Assembly (NCBI GenBank): GCA_029071325.1
Contig: JAIEAP010000040.1
Location: 1 to 52,989 of the forward strand
DNA from: Lachnospiraceae bacterium
Lineage (GTDB): Bacteria; Bacillota; Clostridia; Lachnospirales; Lachnospiraceae
Length of the DNA stretch: 52,989 bases
Reading direction: 5' to 3'
Both the position numbers and the translations under genes were made by a program. The notes under the pieces were generated by a model. It was not told the DNA's origin, did no database searches, and saw only the letters and a list, made by a program, of their open reading frames with translations. Shown here piece by piece: positions 18,204 through 27,752 of the stretch; position 1 is the stretch's first letter; each line of letters starts with the position of its first letter.

Positions 18204-19580
18204 ATGCAGACGGATACCATAGCAGCCATCGCGACGGCAATGACAAATGCTGGAATCGGTGTCATACGCATCAGCGGAGAAGACGCTTTTGCAGTGATAG
18301 ACAGAATTTATCATTCCAAAAATCATAATAAAAAATTATCGCAATGTAAAAGCCATACCATCCATTATGGTTATATTTATGATGGGGAAGAAATGATTGA
18401 TGAGGTTATGGTACTTCTGATGCGTTCGCCCAACAGCTATACCAGAGAGGATACTGTGGAGATTGACTGCCACGGAGGAGTCCTGGTGATGAAGAAAATA
18501 CTGGATACTGTTTTGAAAAATGGCGCCCGCCCCGCAGAACCGGGAGAATTTACGAAGAGGGCTTTCTTAAACGGACGTATTGATCTTGCTCAGGCGGAGT
18601 CTGTTATGGATGTGATCTCTTCCCGGAATGAATTTGCCAGGAAAAGTTCTATACAGCAGTTGAATGGAACTTTGACCTATAAGATCAAAGACCTTCGGGA
18701 AAAAATTATTTATGAGACGGCATTTATTGAGTCGGCGCTGGATGATCCGGAACATATTTCCCTGGAGGGTTATGGGGAACGGATTCTGGATAAGGTAAAA
18801 TCTATGAATCAGGAGTTAGACCGTATGATAGCTTCTTATGATAATGGAAGTATCCTGCGGGAGGGGATTGATACTCTGATCATAGGAAAACCAAATGCCG
18901 GAAAATCTACCCTTATGAATGCACTGCTGAAAAAAGAAAGAGCCATCGTAACGGATATTGCAGGAACCACCCGTGACGTCCTGGAGGAAAGTATTCAGTT
19001 AAATGGAATCAGTCTTAATATTAAGGATACGGCCGGCATTCGTGATACGGAGGATATCATTGAAAAAATCGGTGTTGATAAGGCGAAATCTTACATTGAA
19101 GATGCTGATCTTATTTTGTATGTAGTGGATGCTTCCATTCCACTGGATAAGAATGACGCATCTATTATGGAACTGATTGCAGGTAAGAAATGTATTGTAC
19201 TTTTGAATAAGTCTGATTTAGAGACTCAGGTAACAGAACAGGAAATTACGGACAGGCTGGATGCTGTAATTCTGTCTGCTTCTGCAAGGGAAGGGGACGG
19301 AATTGAGGAATTGGAAGCTGCTATTACAAAGTTATTCTTAAGTGGAGAGATTCTCCAGAACGAAGAGGTATACATTACAAATATCCGACATAAGGATGCA
19401 TTGATCCAGGCAAGAGAAAGTCTGAAGCTTGTACAGGAAAGTATAGGATCCGGCATGCCGGAAGATTTTTATTCCATTGATCTTATGAATGCTTATGTGG
19501 AATTGGGAAATATTATAGGAGAATCCGTTGGAGAAAATCTGGTAAATGAAATATTCCAGAAATTCTGTATGGGAAAATAA
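18204..19580 (+). CDS. mnmE: tRNA modification GTPase MnmE
   Basis: 458-residue GTPase that, with MnmG, forms carboxymethylaminomethyl-uridine at the wobble position of tRNAs. The formyl-THF-binding N-terminal domain is followed by a helical domain with an inserted G domain: G1 GKPNAGKST, G2 GTTRD, G3 DTAGIRDTED, G4 NKSD. The last four residues are CMGK, the C-x-G-K end that holds the essential cysteine. Confidence 0.98.
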   Translation: MQTDTIAAIATAMTNAGIGVIRISGEDAFAVIDRIYHSKNHNKKLSQCKSHTIHYGYIYDGEEMIDEVMVLLMRSPNSYTREDTVEIDCHGGVLVMKKILDTVLKNGARPAEPGEFTKRAFLNGRIDLAQAESVMDVISSRNEFARKSSIQQLNGTLTYKIKDLREKIIYETAFIESALDDPEHISLEGYGERILDKVKSMNQELDRMIASYDNGSILREGIDTLIIGKPNAGKSTLMNALLKKERAIVTDIAGTTRDVLEESIQLNGISLNIKDTAGIRDTEDIIEKIGVDKAKSYIEDADLILYVVDASIPLDKNDASIMELIAGKKCIVLLNKSDLETQVTEQEITDRLDAVILSASAREGDGIEELEAAITKLFLSGEILQNEEVYITNIRHKDALIQARESLKLVQESIGSGMPEDFYSIDLMNAYVELGNIIGESVGENLVNEIFQKFCMGK

Positions 19581-19616
19581 ATGTAGTAGTTCGGCAAATA
19601 GAAGGAGGAATAACTT

Positions 19617-19907
19617 ATGGTAAGACATATCTGTATGTTTCAGTTGAAGAGTGAGGATAAAGATCAGAATCTTAAGGAGGCAGTTGAGCGTGCTCAAAAA
19701 CTAAAAGAAATTAGCCTAATAAAAGAATTTAAAGTGGTAACAAATGACATTCATGCACCACAGAATAACTATGATCTTTGTTTGATCTTCGACTTTGAGT
19801 CTTTTGAAGATCTCGATGAATATCAGAAACACCCGATTCATCAGGAATTTGCAGGCTTTATTACAGGTGTTCGTGAAAATCGTGCATGTATAGATTATAT
19901 TATATAA
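19617..19907 (+). CDS. Dabb (stress-responsive alpha/beta barrel) domain protein
   Basis: 96-residue protein beginning MVRHICMFQLKSE with DFESFEDLDEYQKHPIHQEF, the hallmark of Dabb/ferredoxin-like dimeric barrel proteins. Close relatives are of unknown function in bacteria. It sits between mnmE and mnmG with a good ribosome binding site (GGAGG), inside an otherwise canonical tRNA-modification operon. Confidence 0.85.
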   Translation: MVRHICMFQLKSEDKDQNLKEAVERAQKLKEISLIKEFKVVTNDIHAPQNNYDLCLIFDFESFEDLDEYQKHPIHQEFAGFITGVRENRACIDYII

Positions 19908-19945
19908 TCTAGATTTAATTTTATTTACACCGGGAGTTGACATTC

Positions 19946-21850
19946 ATGTATGTAGAAGAAAATTATGATGTAGTTGTAGTGGGTGCAGGTCATGCAGGCT
20001 GCGAAGCAGCCCTTGCCTGTGCCAGGCTTGGATTGGAGACAATTATTTTTACCGTCAGCGTAGACAGTATCGCTCTTATGCCCTGCAATCCAAATATCGG
20101 GGGAAGCTCCAAGGGACATTTGGTCAGAGAGATTGATGCTTTGGGCGGACAGATGGGCATTAATATTGATAAGACCTTTATCCAGTCTAAAATGCTTAAT
20201 CAGTCCAAGGGTCCGGCGGTTCATTCTCTGCGCGCCCAGGCTGATAAAGCAGCTTATAGCATGCAGATGAGGAAAACGCTGCAGGAGACAGAGCATTTGA
20301 CTATCCGCCAGGCAGAGGTCAGTGAAATTATAGTAGAAGACAATAGGATTGCCGGAGTGAAAACATATTCCAATGCCGTTTATCACAGCAGAGCGGTGAT
20401 CCTATGTACCGGTACATATCTGAAAGCACGCTGTCTCTATGGAGATGTGATTCAGAAGACAGGGCCAAACGGACTTCAGGCTGCCAATCACCTGACGGAT
20501 TCTCTGAAAACACATGGTGTAGAAATGTTCCGCTTTAAAACAGGAACACCGGCAAGAATTGATAAGAATTCTATTGATTTTTCAAAAATGCAGGAACAGC
20601 TGGGAGATCCTCGGGTAGTACCATTTTCATTTACTACAAATCCTGAAGACGTACAGATTGATCAGATCTCTTGCTGGCTGACTTATACAAATGAGAAAAC
20701 TCATGATATCATAAGAAATAATTTGGATCGCTCTCCAATCTATGCAGGTGTTATTGAAGGAACAGGGCCAAGATATTGCCCCTCTATTGAGGATAAAGTG
20801 GTAAAATTTGCGGACAAAGAACGGCATCAGGTATTTATCGAGCCGGAAGGTATCCATACTACAGAAATGTATATCGGAGGTATGAGTAGTTCTCTTCCGG
20901 AGGATGTACAGTATGAGATGTACCGGAGTGTTCCCGGATTAGAGAATGCCAGGATTGTGCGAAATGCTTATGCCATTGAATACGATTGTATCAATCCAAA
21001 TCAGCTCTTGCCTACATTGGAATTTAAGAAGATCAAAGGACTCTTTAGCGGAGGACAGTTTAACGGAAGTTCCGGTTATGAAGAAGCGGCAGCTCAGGGA
21101 TTGATCGCAGGTATTAACGCAGCTATGGAGATTTTGGGTAAAGATCAGTTGGTGCTGGAACGCTCCGAATCTTATATTGGTGTATTGATTGATGATCTGG
21201 TGACAAAGGAGAATCATGAGCCGTATCGTATGATGACGTCCAGAGCGGAATACCGTCTTCTTCTGCGTCAGGATAATGCAGATCTGAGATTGACAAAATA
21301 CGGATATCAGGCGGGATTGATTTCGGAAGAAAGATATCAGTGGGTGCTGAAAAAAGAAAAGTTAATTCTAGATGAAATAAATAGAGTAAATACTGTAAAT
21401 ATAGGTGCTAACGCTGAAGTGCAGTCACTTTTAGCTCAGTTTGACAGCGTACCTCTGGCAACCGGGGTCAAATTGACAGAACTGATCCGGCGGCCGGAAT
21501 TAGATTATGACTGTCTGGCTCCTATTGATCCGGAAAGACCAGAACTGCCCTATGAAGTCAGGGAACAGGTCAATATTAATATCAAGTATGACGGATATAT
21601 CAAACGGCAGATGAAACAGGTAGAACAATTCCATAAGCTGGAACATAAAAAGATACCATCTGATTTTGACTATGATGCAGTAGACAGTCTTCGTATCGAA
21701 GCAAGACAGAAGCTGAAACAATATCAGCCTATCTCCATTGGACAGGCCTCCAGAATCTCAGGAGTATCGCCGGCTGATATTACTATGCTTTTAGTTTATA
21801 TGGAGCAAGTTTATCGGGGACAGAAAGGGAATCATTCGAATGAAAGATAG
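19946..21850 (+). CDS. mnmG: tRNA uridine 5-carboxymethylaminomethyl modification enzyme MnmG (GidA)
   Basis: 634-residue FAD enzyme that works with MnmE. The dinucleotide-binding motif is [15 protein letters not shown] at residues 9-23. [23 protein letters not shown] and the [21 protein letters not shown] signature are present. The C-terminal helical part ends in [18 protein letters not shown] use ATG 19946; a TTG three codons earlier abuts the ribosome binding site. The 3' end overlaps rsmG by 11 nt. Confidence 0.98.
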   Translation: MYVEENYDVVVVGAGHAGCEAALACARLGLETIIFTVSVDSIALMPCNPNIGGSSKGHLVREIDALGGQMGINIDKTFIQSKMLNQSKGPAVHSLRAQADKAAYSMQMRKTLQETEHLTIRQAEVSEIIVEDNRIAGVKTYSNAVYHSRAVILCTGTYLKARCLYGDVIQKTGPNGLQAANHLTDSLKTHGVEMFRFKTGTPARIDKNSIDFSKMQEQLGDPRVVPFSFTTNPEDVQIDQISCWLTYTNEKTHDIIRNNLDRSPIYAGVIEGTGPRYCPSIEDKVVKFADKERHQVFIEPEGIHTTEMYIGGMSSSLPEDVQYEMYRSVPGLENARIVRNAYAIEYDCINPNQLLPTLEFKKIKGLFSGGQFNGSSGYEEAAAQGLIAGINAAMEILGKDQLVLERSESYIGVLIDDLVTKENHEPYRMMTSRAEYRLLLRQDNADLRLTKYGYQAGLISEERYQWVLKKEKLILDEINRVNTVNIGANAEVQSLLAQFDSVPLATGVKLTELIRRPELDYDCLAPIDPERPELPYEVREQVNINIKYDGYIKRQMKQVEQFHKLEHKKIPSDFDYDAVDSLRIEARQKLKQYQPISIGQASRISGVSPADITMLLVYMEQVYRGQKGNHSNER

Positions 21851-22586
21851 AACCTATGATTTTTCACACATGAAAGAAGTGTGTCAGAAATGGAATCTGG
21901 AATTGACACCGCAAAAGCAGGAACAGTTTTTAAAATACTACGAGCTTTTGATAGAAAAAAATAAAGTTATGAATCTTACTGCTATTACAGAGTTTGAGGA
22001 AGTAATCGAAAAGCATTTTCTGGACAGTATTTCTCTGATTCAGATCATGGATCTGCATCAGCCTCTTACCGTGCTGGATCTTGGAACAGGTGCAGGCTTT
22101 CCGGGGGTACCCTTAAAAATTATGTTTCCCGACCTGACGATTACATTAGCAGATTCCCTGAATAAAAGAATAGGTTTTCTTCGGGAAGTGATTGATACTT
22201 TACAGCTGAAGGGAATCACAGCGATACATGCCAGAGCAGAAGAATTTGCAAGGCAGAAGGACTATAGAGAGTGTTTTGATCTGTGCGTGTCCCGTGCCGT
22301 TGCCAATCTATCTACCCTGAGTGAATACTGTATGCCATTTGTCAAGGTAGAAGGAAAATTCGTGTCCTACAAATCAGGAGAAATAGATCAGGAGGCGGAA
22401 CAGGCAAAAAAAGCAATCTATCTTACAGGCGGAAAATTGGAGAAAATTGTAAAGTTTAATTTGACGGAATCTTCCATAACAGAAGATGAGATACATCGTT
22501 CATTTGTGATTGTAGAGAAAATAAAACAGACGCCAAAGACGTACCCGCGGAAAGCAGGTACGCCCTCTAAAATGCCGTTAGGATAA
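21840..22586 (+). CDS. rsmG: 16S rRNA m7G527 methyltransferase RsmG (GidB)
   Basis: 248-residue SAM-dependent methyltransferase with [17 protein letters not shown] as the SAM motif and [24 protein letters not shown] in the core. It overlaps mnmG by 11 nt, so translation is coupled. It modifies G527 of 16S rRNA; loss gives low-level streptomycin resistance in other bacteria. Confidence 0.97.
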   Translation: MKDRTYDFSHMKEVCQKWNLELTPQKQEQFLKYYELLIEKNKVMNLTAITEFEEVIEKHFLDSISLIQIMDLHQPLTVLDLGTGAGFPGVPLKIMFPDLTITLADSLNKRIGFLREVIDTLQLKGITAIHARAEEFARQKDYRECFDLCVSRAVANLSTLSEYCMPFVKVEGKFVSYKSGEIDQEAEQAKKAIYLTGGKLEKIVKFNLTESSITEDEIHRSFVIVEKIKQTPKTYPRKAGTPSKMPLG

Positions 22587-22603
22587 ATAGAATTCCCAGC
22601 AGG

Positions 22604-23560
22604 TTATATTGTATTTGATTGTAAGAACATAGACAGGATTCCAAACAGTTTATCCGGAACCTCCAATTGCGGAAGGTATTTCGAATTGGAGAGATAAGAT
22701 ACTTCTATATTTTTGTTTAAGTGTAGGTATTCTTCTGTAATAGAGATAGCATCTTTTCGCTCCCGGCTGGAAATAATATATAAGTTTTTGGCATTTTTAA
22801 CGGCATTGGATACATCCACATTGATGTAATTTCCCTGAGCGCTTGCTAACAGATATTTTCCTGCACTTTTACCCTTATGAGCGGATTCAAAATAGGTATC
22901 CTCCATTTTGCTGGAGATCAGTGATTTCTTCAAAAAATACTTCTTCTCGAAATAACTGTGGATTTTCTTCTCATGCATCTGTAAATTATAGAGGAAGGTT
23001 CCAAGGATAGGTATTTCAAGAAATCCCTTGGCAATTTTCTGTTCCCGTTCCGGGGCAGCCTTCAGACTCTGTATACTGTCTGGATTAATGAGAATGATGT
23101 TTTTGAAATTATCAGGAGCCATTGCCTGTGCCATTATCACAAAGGAAGTAGAAGCACCGGTGGCTACTACACTTGCAGTTTCACCAATCACATCCTGAAT
23201 AAACTGATTCATCAATTGTACATACAGGAAACTGGTGTATGTGATGCCAGGTTTTTCAGAACGGCCACAACCTAAGAGATCGATAGCATAGACAGTGTAC
23301 GATTTTTCAAGCTTACGAATGATCTTGTCCCATTCCATATTAGAACTGGCAGGATTCAGATCATGAACCAGAAGAAGCGGACTTCCGTTTCCTGATTTCG
23401 TATAGAAGATATCCCCCTGTTTCCAATGGTAGGTTTCGCCGTTATCTGTTTTTAAAAGATTTTTCATTCCGGCGGTATAATCTACAACGCGATTTAATGT
23501 ATACATACCCGCGGCAGCGGCAGTTGTAAAAAAGACGAATTTTTTAAAATGTTTTCCCAT
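22604..23560 (-). CDS. Membrane-anchored alpha/beta-hydrolase-fold protein, degenerate active site
   Basis: 318 residues with an N-terminal basic stretch and a hydrophobic segment (about 8-22), then an alpha/beta-hydrolase fold: PLLLVHDLNP oxyanion region, DLLGCGRSEKP, nucleophile elbow GASTS (Ser137). The elbow lacks the usual final Gly (G-x-S-x-G). The position where the catalytic His normally stands (GH-L-P-x-L-E) reads KYLPQLE, with Tyr295. Hydrolase activity is therefore doubtful, and it may bind rather than cleave its ligand. The start is ATG 23560, 7 nt after GGGAGG. It is the only leftward gene in the operon-rich 15-27 kb region. Confidence 0.75.
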   Translation of the reverse strand: MGKHFKKFVFFTTAAAAGMYTLNRVVDYTAGMKNLLKTDNGETYHWKQGDIFYTKSGNGSPLLLVHDLNPASSNMEWDKIIRKLEKSYTVYAIDLLGCGRSEKPGITYTSFLYVQLMNQFIQDVIGETASVVATGASTSFVIMAQAMAPDNFKNIILINPDSIQSLKAAPEREQKIAKGFLEIPILGTFLYNLQMHEKKIHSYFEKKYFLKKSLISSKMEDTYFESAHKGKSAGKYLLASAQGNYINVDVSNAVKNAKNLYIISSRERKDAISITEEYLHLNKNIEVSYLSNSKYLPQLEVPDKLFGILSMFLQSNTI

Positions 23561-23644
23561 GCTGCGACCTCCCAATATCGAACTGTTATTACTTATATAT
23601 ATTATAAACAAAAATATAGGTCTTTACAATAAAAAGGAGAGAAA

Positions 23645-24154
23645 ATGACAAAGGCATATTTAGAAAAAATTAAAATGCAATTAGTAGAAGAAAAGAGTTC
23701 CCTTGAAAAAAGAAAGTCCAATTTAGAAAATACGATTGCGGAAAATGAAAAATTCACAGAACTTCTGGATGAGAGCAATGATCCAAATTTTGAATCTTTT
23801 ACTCCAAGAACTGTGAATGGGAGAAATAAAGAAAAAATAAAGGAATTGAATCATGAGCAAAAGGAATTAGTAAAAGAAAAAGAGCAGATAGAAGAACGTA
23901 TTCTATTTATTACTGCTCAATTAGAAGAATGCAAAAAAGTACTTCAATATGAATATGAACAGGAGAAAATCAAGATAGAAGAGCAGGATCATGTAAAATT
24001 ACATGAAGATACCGTTCAAAAGCTTACGGATGTACTTCAAAAGCTGCGATTATCACTTGAAGTGATAGATATGGATACACAGAGATGCCGTTTAGAGTTA
24101 TCAGATGCTATACAATTGATAGATAATTTGATATCCGGGACAGATAAAAAGTAA
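23645..24154 (+). CDS. DegS-kinase-like coiled-coil protein without ATPase domain
   Basis: 169-residue, almost entirely helical protein with heptad-rich stretches at 1-40 and 60-115. From about residue 105 the sequence EEQDHVKLHEDTVQKL ... IDMDTQRCRLEL resembles the DHp (HisKA_3) helices of DegS-type kinases (ARDLHDxxVQxLT ... DpxRAKLEL), and His120 aligns with the phosphorylated histidine. The ATP-binding domain is absent and the protein stops cleanly after the second helix. The first of two parS sites lies immediately after it, and parA follows. It may be a phosphotransfer or adaptor module, or simply an orphan. That is inference. Confidence 0.6.
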   Translation: MTKAYLEKIKMQLVEEKSSLEKRKSNLENTIAENEKFTELLDESNDPNFESFTPRTVNGRNKEKIKELNHEQKELVKEKEQIEERILFITAQLEECKKVLQYEYEQEKIKIEEQDHVKLHEDTVQKLTDVLQKLRLSLEVIDMDTQRCRLELSDAIQLIDNLISGTDKK

Positions 24155-24156
24155 AA

Positions 24157-24172
24157 TGTTTCACGTGAAACA
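24157..24172. promoter_or_regulatory. parS: parS site 1
   Basis: Perfect 16-bp palindrome TGTTTCACGTGAAACA, the consensus ParB (Spo0J) loading site, within 200 bp of parA. It overlaps the end of the preceding gene's flank by three bases after its stop codon. Confidence 0.95.
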
Positions 24173-24264
24173 TAAAAAGAAATAGCCTGTGAAACATATT
24201 TTTTCTACAATATTTTGTATTTTTAAAAATATATGTCCACCATATTATGAAAATCACTGTTTCA

Positions 24265-24280
24265 CGTTTCACGTGAAACA
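24265..24280. promoter_or_regulatory. parS: parS site 2, with an overlapping half-site
   Basis: CGTTTCACGTGAAACA matches consensus at 15 of 16 positions. An extra half-site TGTTTCACG (24258-24266) overlaps its left arm, and another half-site GTGAAACA lies at about 24189-24196. The clustering suggests a ParB-nucleating and parAB-autoregulating region. Confidence 0.9.
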
Positions 24281-24289
24281 TTTTTCCAC

Positions 24290-24318
24290 TGGAAAAGGCT
24301 TATGTATAGTGTTATAAT
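24290..24318 (+). promoter_or_regulatory. Candidate parAB promoter
   Basis: TATAAT at 24313-24318 with a weak -35 (TGGAAA, 24290-24295) at 17-bp spacing, immediately right of parS site 2. Bound ParB would cover this promoter. Confidence 0.5.
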
Positions 24319-24348
24319 AAGAAAAGCACACGAAGAAAGGATAAAAAC

Positions 24349-25116
24349 ATGGGAAGAATAATAGCTATTGCGAATCAAAAAGGAGGAGTAGGTAAGACTA
24401 CAACGTCTATCAACCTCTCTGCATGTCTTGCAGAAGCAGGAAAAAAGATATTAGTAATTGACCTGGACCCACAGGGAAATACGACAAGCGGTCTTGGTAT
24501 AGATAAAGACGAGCTGGAAAACACGGTTTATGAGTTGATATTGGATGAGTGTACGATCAATCAAAGCGTACATAAGACAGAAATCGAGAATTTGTCATTG
24601 ATTCCTTCCAATGTAAATCTGGCGGGAGCTGAGATTGAACTATTGGGAATTAATGATAAGGAATATATTTTAAAAAATGCAGTAGATTATATCCGGGATG
24701 ATTATGATTTTATCATTATTGACTGTCCGCCTTCTCTGAATATGCTGACGGTAAATGCTATGACTACTGCTGATACGGTTCTTGTTCCGATTCAGTGTGA
24801 ATACTATGCGTTGGAGGGAATCAGCCAGTTAATCCATACGATTGATCTGGTACAGGAGAGACTGAATCCTGATCTTAAGATGGAAGGTGTAGTATTTACC
24901 ATGTACGATGGCAGGACAAATTTATCCAATGAAGTAGTTGATAACGTAAAAAATAATCTGAACACGACGATATATCAGACAATCATTCCGAGAAATGTCA
25001 GACTGGCAGAGGCGCCAAGTCATGGTCTTCCAATCAATCTCTATGATGGAAAATCTGCAGGAGCTGAGAGCTATCGACTTCTGGCCAAGGAAGTGATCGG
25101 AAGGGAGGACTTCTAG
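24349..25116 (+). CDS. parA: Chromosome partitioning ATPase ParA (Soj)
   Basis: 255-residue deviant-Walker ATPase. The KGGVGKTT motif (11-18) has the signature lysine, followed by VIDLDPQGN and FIIIDCPPSL. It moves ParB-parS complexes and, in B. subtilis, controls DnaA. The coding sequence ends 1 bp before parB starts, so the two are coupled. Confidence 0.97.
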   Translation: MGRIIAIANQKGGVGKTTTSINLSACLAEAGKKILVIDLDPQGNTTSGLGIDKDELENTVYELILDECTINQSVHKTEIENLSLIPSNVNLAGAEIELLGINDKEYILKNAVDYIRDDYDFIIIDCPPSLNMLTVNAMTTADTVLVPIQCEYYALEGISQLIHTIDLVQERLNPDLKMEGVVFTMYDGRTNLSNEVVDNVKNNLNTTIYQTIIPRNVRLAEAPSHGLPINLYDGKSAGAESYRLLAKEVIGREDF

Positions 25117-25117
25117 T

Positions 25118-26011
25118 ATGGCAGTAAAAAAGGGCGGATTGGGAAAGGGATTAGATTCCCTGATTGCAGATAAGGTTGGTACTGGAACCGCAGATAAGAC
25201 AGAAGAAAAAAACGAGGTACTGGTAAGTATCAATAAGGTAGAACCTAATAAAGAGCAGCCCCGTAAAACTTTTGATGAGGATGCACTTCTGGAATTATCG
25301 GAATCCATCAAACAGTTTGGCGTATTGCAGCCCCTTCTGGTGACTGATAAGAAGGATTATTACGAGATCATTGCAGGAGAGCGAAGATGGAGAGCTGCCA
25401 AAATGGCAGGTCTGAAAAAAGTTCCCGTAATTATCAAGGATCTAACAGATCAGGAAATTGTAGAGATTTCATTGATTGAAAATATCCAGCGTGAGGATCT
25501 GAATCCCATTGAAGAAGCAATCGCATATAAGCGGCTTTTGAATGAATTTAATCTGAAGCAGGATGAGGTCGCAGAGCGTGTATCTAAGAGCAGGACTGCA
25601 GTCACGAATTCTATGCGTTTGCTGAAGCTGTGTGATAAAGTACAGCAGATGGTCATCAATGATATGATCAGTACCGGACATGCCAGAGCGCTTTTGGGAA
25701 TTACAGATGAGGAGAAGCAATACAGCCTGGCACAGCGGATTTTTGATGAGAAGATCAGCGTCCGGGAAACCGAGAAAATGGTTAAGAAGCTTCAGATGCA
25801 GAAAACAGAACCTGTAAAAGAGGCGCCGGCCCCGGAGAAAAAGAAGCTGGATGCAGTATATCAGGAAGCAGAAGAGAAGATGAAGACGATTCTCGGTACT
25901 AAGGTTATCATCAATCAGAAGGATTCTATGAAGGGTAAGATAGAGATTGAATATTATTCTCCTGAGGAATTGACCAGAATCTACGAATTGATAGAGAGCA
26001 TCAGAAAATAG
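25118..26011 (+). CDS. parB: Chromosome partitioning protein ParB (Spo0J)
   Basis: 297-residue CTP-dependent clamp that loads at parS. The N-terminal ParB/Srx domain shows YYEIIAGERRWRAAKMAG (CTP-binding GERRWRA). The central helix-turn-helix region contains KQDEVAERVSKSRTAVTNSMRLLKL, with a GHARALLG motif just after. The C-terminal dimerisation domain is preceded by a charged Glu/Lys/Pro linker (about 225-245). Two parS sites lie upstream of parA. Confidence 0.97.
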   Translation: MAVKKGGLGKGLDSLIADKVGTGTADKTEEKNEVLVSINKVEPNKEQPRKTFDEDALLELSESIKQFGVLQPLLVTDKKDYYEIIAGERRWRAAKMAGLKKVPVIIKDLTDQEIVEISLIENIQREDLNPIEEAIAYKRLLNEFNLKQDEVAERVSKSRTAVTNSMRLLKLCDKVQQMVINDMISTGHARALLGITDEEKQYSLAQRIFDEKISVRETEKMVKKLQMQKTEPVKEAPAPEKKKLDAVYQEAEEKMKTILGTKVIINQKDSMKGKIEIEYYSPEELTRIYELIESIRK

Positions 26012-26038
26012 CATGAGTGAAATAGAAGAGGAAAACAT

Positions 26039-26539
26039 ATGATATCGAAATATTTAGGAATTGATTCCGATTATATTATCATTGGACTTGCAGCAGTGTT
26101 ACTCATATTAGTGATCCTTACGATCGTCAATATTGTACAGATGCGGAAGCTCAAGAAAAGATACCGTATCTTTATGTCAGGTAAGGATGCTAAGACACTG
26201 GAAGATATTCTGACTACTCGTCTTGACCAGGTGGATAGTCTTATTGCATCAAACAAGAAAAATGAGCAGAGTATTCAGCAGATCTTTAACACTATGAAAT
26301 ATACATTCCAGAAAGTTGGTCTTATAAAGTATGATGCTTTCAATGAAATGGGAGGAAAGCTCAGTTTCTCTCTTGCTTTGCTGGATCAGAAGAATGATGG
26401 TTTTATTATCAATGCCATGCACAGCAGAGAAGGATGTTATACTTATATCAAGGAAATTATTGACGGCAATTCCATCATCCAGCTTGCAGAAGAAGAGAAG
26501 GAAGCATTAAATATGGCAATGGATTCCGGAAAGAAATAG
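26039..26539 (+). CDS. DUF4446 family membrane-associated protein
   Basis: 166 residues with a short luminal N-terminus, one hydrophobic anchor (about 12-33), a helical stretch (to about 85) and a small domain containing KVGLIKYDAFNEMGGKLSFSLALLDQKNDG, the conserved DUF4446 core. The family is restricted largely to Firmicutes and is regularly found downstream of parB. The function is unknown; the context suggests a link to chromosome segregation or cell-cycle control. Two further genes in the same direction follow. Confidence 0.88.
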   Translation: MISKYLGIDSDYIIIGLAAVLLILVILTIVNIVQMRKLKKRYRIFMSGKDAKTLEDILTTRLDQVDSLIASNKKNEQSIQQIFNTMKYTFQKVGLIKYDAFNEMGGKLSFSLALLDQKNDGFIINAMHSREGCYTYIKEIIDGNSIIQLAEEEKEALNMAMDSGKK

Positions 26540-26561
26540 AACAGACAGGAGGTAGTCAGCC

Positions 26562-27449
26562 ATGCATAGTTATTTGAGAGCAGTTGGGTTTCATCAAAAT
26601 ATGCGTAAATCCGTAGAAAAAGAAATGCTTACAAATATGATGAATTATCTTAGCAATTTAGAAGTGGCGATCGATCTCTTTGAAAATGAATTTGTAGAAA
26701 TGACAATAGAAATTGCGGACGGCATGGGTGTTAAAGTCTGCGGTGAATATGGGGATGACGGTACATTTTATATTGACTACTATTTTCCTTATTTTCAGGG
26801 AAGCAGTATCACCGAGCAGGATTCCATTGAGATTGACCGGCATGTGGAGCATGAATCTTATGCGGGAATCTGTGATGATACGAATCTGGGCGTCAGCTTG
26901 ATATTTTATCTGCAGAATGTAGCGGAATATCTGAATCTGCGCAAAAAGAATCCAAAATACAATTATCATCTTGTCAGTCTGTCCGGTCTGTCTCTGGAGG
27001 GCAGGATCATTATGCCTATCAACAGAGATGAGAAAAAGGAGAAGAAAAAAGAGCAGGAAGAAAATGAAAATAGGAAGAAACGCAATTATCTGATTGCTGC
27101 TGCAAGAGAAGGTGATGAAGAAGCAATTGAGAGTCTGACGTTGGAGGACATTGATACTTACTCTATGCTGTCCCGTCGTATCATCCATGAAGATGTTTTG
27201 AGTATTGTGGAATCTACTTTTATTCCATATGGAATAGAATGTGATCAATATTCTGTCATTGGAGATATCTTGGATTACCGTTATGTAACCAATACCATCA
27301 CCGATGAAAAGATATGTATTCTTGAAATTTGCTGCAATGATATATATTTTGATGTTTGCGTCAATACCAGGGATCTTCTGGGAGAACCTGCCGTGGGCAG
27401 GAGATTTAAGGGGGTAGTCTGGCTGCAGGGTGTTCTGCATCATAAATAA
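26562..27449 (+). CDS. DUF3881 family protein
   Basis: 295-residue soluble protein starting MHSYLRAVGF with DIYFDVCVNTRDLLGEPAVGRRFKGVVWLQG near the C-terminus, matching DUF3881, which I know only from Lachnospiraceae-type Clostridia. A lysine/glutamate-rich linker (about 155-175) separates two alpha/beta halves. The function is unknown. It is the last gene of the parAB transcription unit, immediately before a tRNA gene. Confidence 0.85.
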   Translation: MHSYLRAVGFHQNMRKSVEKEMLTNMMNYLSNLEVAIDLFENEFVEMTIEIADGMGVKVCGEYGDDGTFYIDYYFPYFQGSSITEQDSIEIDRHVEHESYAGICDDTNLGVSLIFYLQNVAEYLNLRKKNPKYNYHLVSLSGLSLEGRIIMPINRDEKKEKKKEQEENENRKKRNYLIAAAREGDEEAIESLTLEDIDTYSMLSRRIIHEDVLSIVESTFIPYGIECDQYSVIGDILDYRYVTNTITDEKICILEICCNDIYFDVCVNTRDLLGEPAVGRRFKGVVWLQGVLHHK

Positions 27450-27496
27450 AAATATAGCTTGACAAATGGATAGATATTTTCTAAAATTGAATAGAT

Positions 27497-27570
27497 GTCG
27501 CTATAGCTCAGCTGGATAGAGCGACCGCCTCCTAAGCGGTAGGCCGGAGGTTCAAATCCTCTTAGCGACG
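27497..27570 (+). tRNA. tRNA-Arg(CCU)
   Basis: 74 nt. Acceptor stem GTCGCTA/TAGCGAC with discriminator G, D arm AGCTCAGCTGGATAGAGC, anticodon stem ACCGC/GCGGT with loop CTCCTAA (anticodon CCT, reading AGG), T arm GGAGGTTCAAATCCTCT. CCA is not encoded. tRNA-Arg genes are frequent integration targets, and an accessory patch starts directly downstream. Confidence 0.95.
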
Positions 27571-27573
27571 TAT

Positions 27574-27620
27574 GAAATACCGAAAATATTGGGTTTCCAA
27601 GGTTTTCGGTATTTCTTATT
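27574..27620 (+). terminator. Terminator after tRNA-Arg
   Basis: GAAATACCGAAAA (27574-27586) and TTTTCGGTATTTC (27603-27615) form a 13-bp perfect stem over a 16-nt loop, followed by TTATT. Confidence 0.75.
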
Positions 27621-27752
27621 ATCTTAATGTTCTAATCAAAATAGCTTGTCTGCCAATTTTCCAAAAATATATTAAATAATCTGTTAATTAAAACTGTGAA
27701 AAATTATGATATACTAATGTTAAACTGTTGTCAGGAAGGGACAAAGACATAT

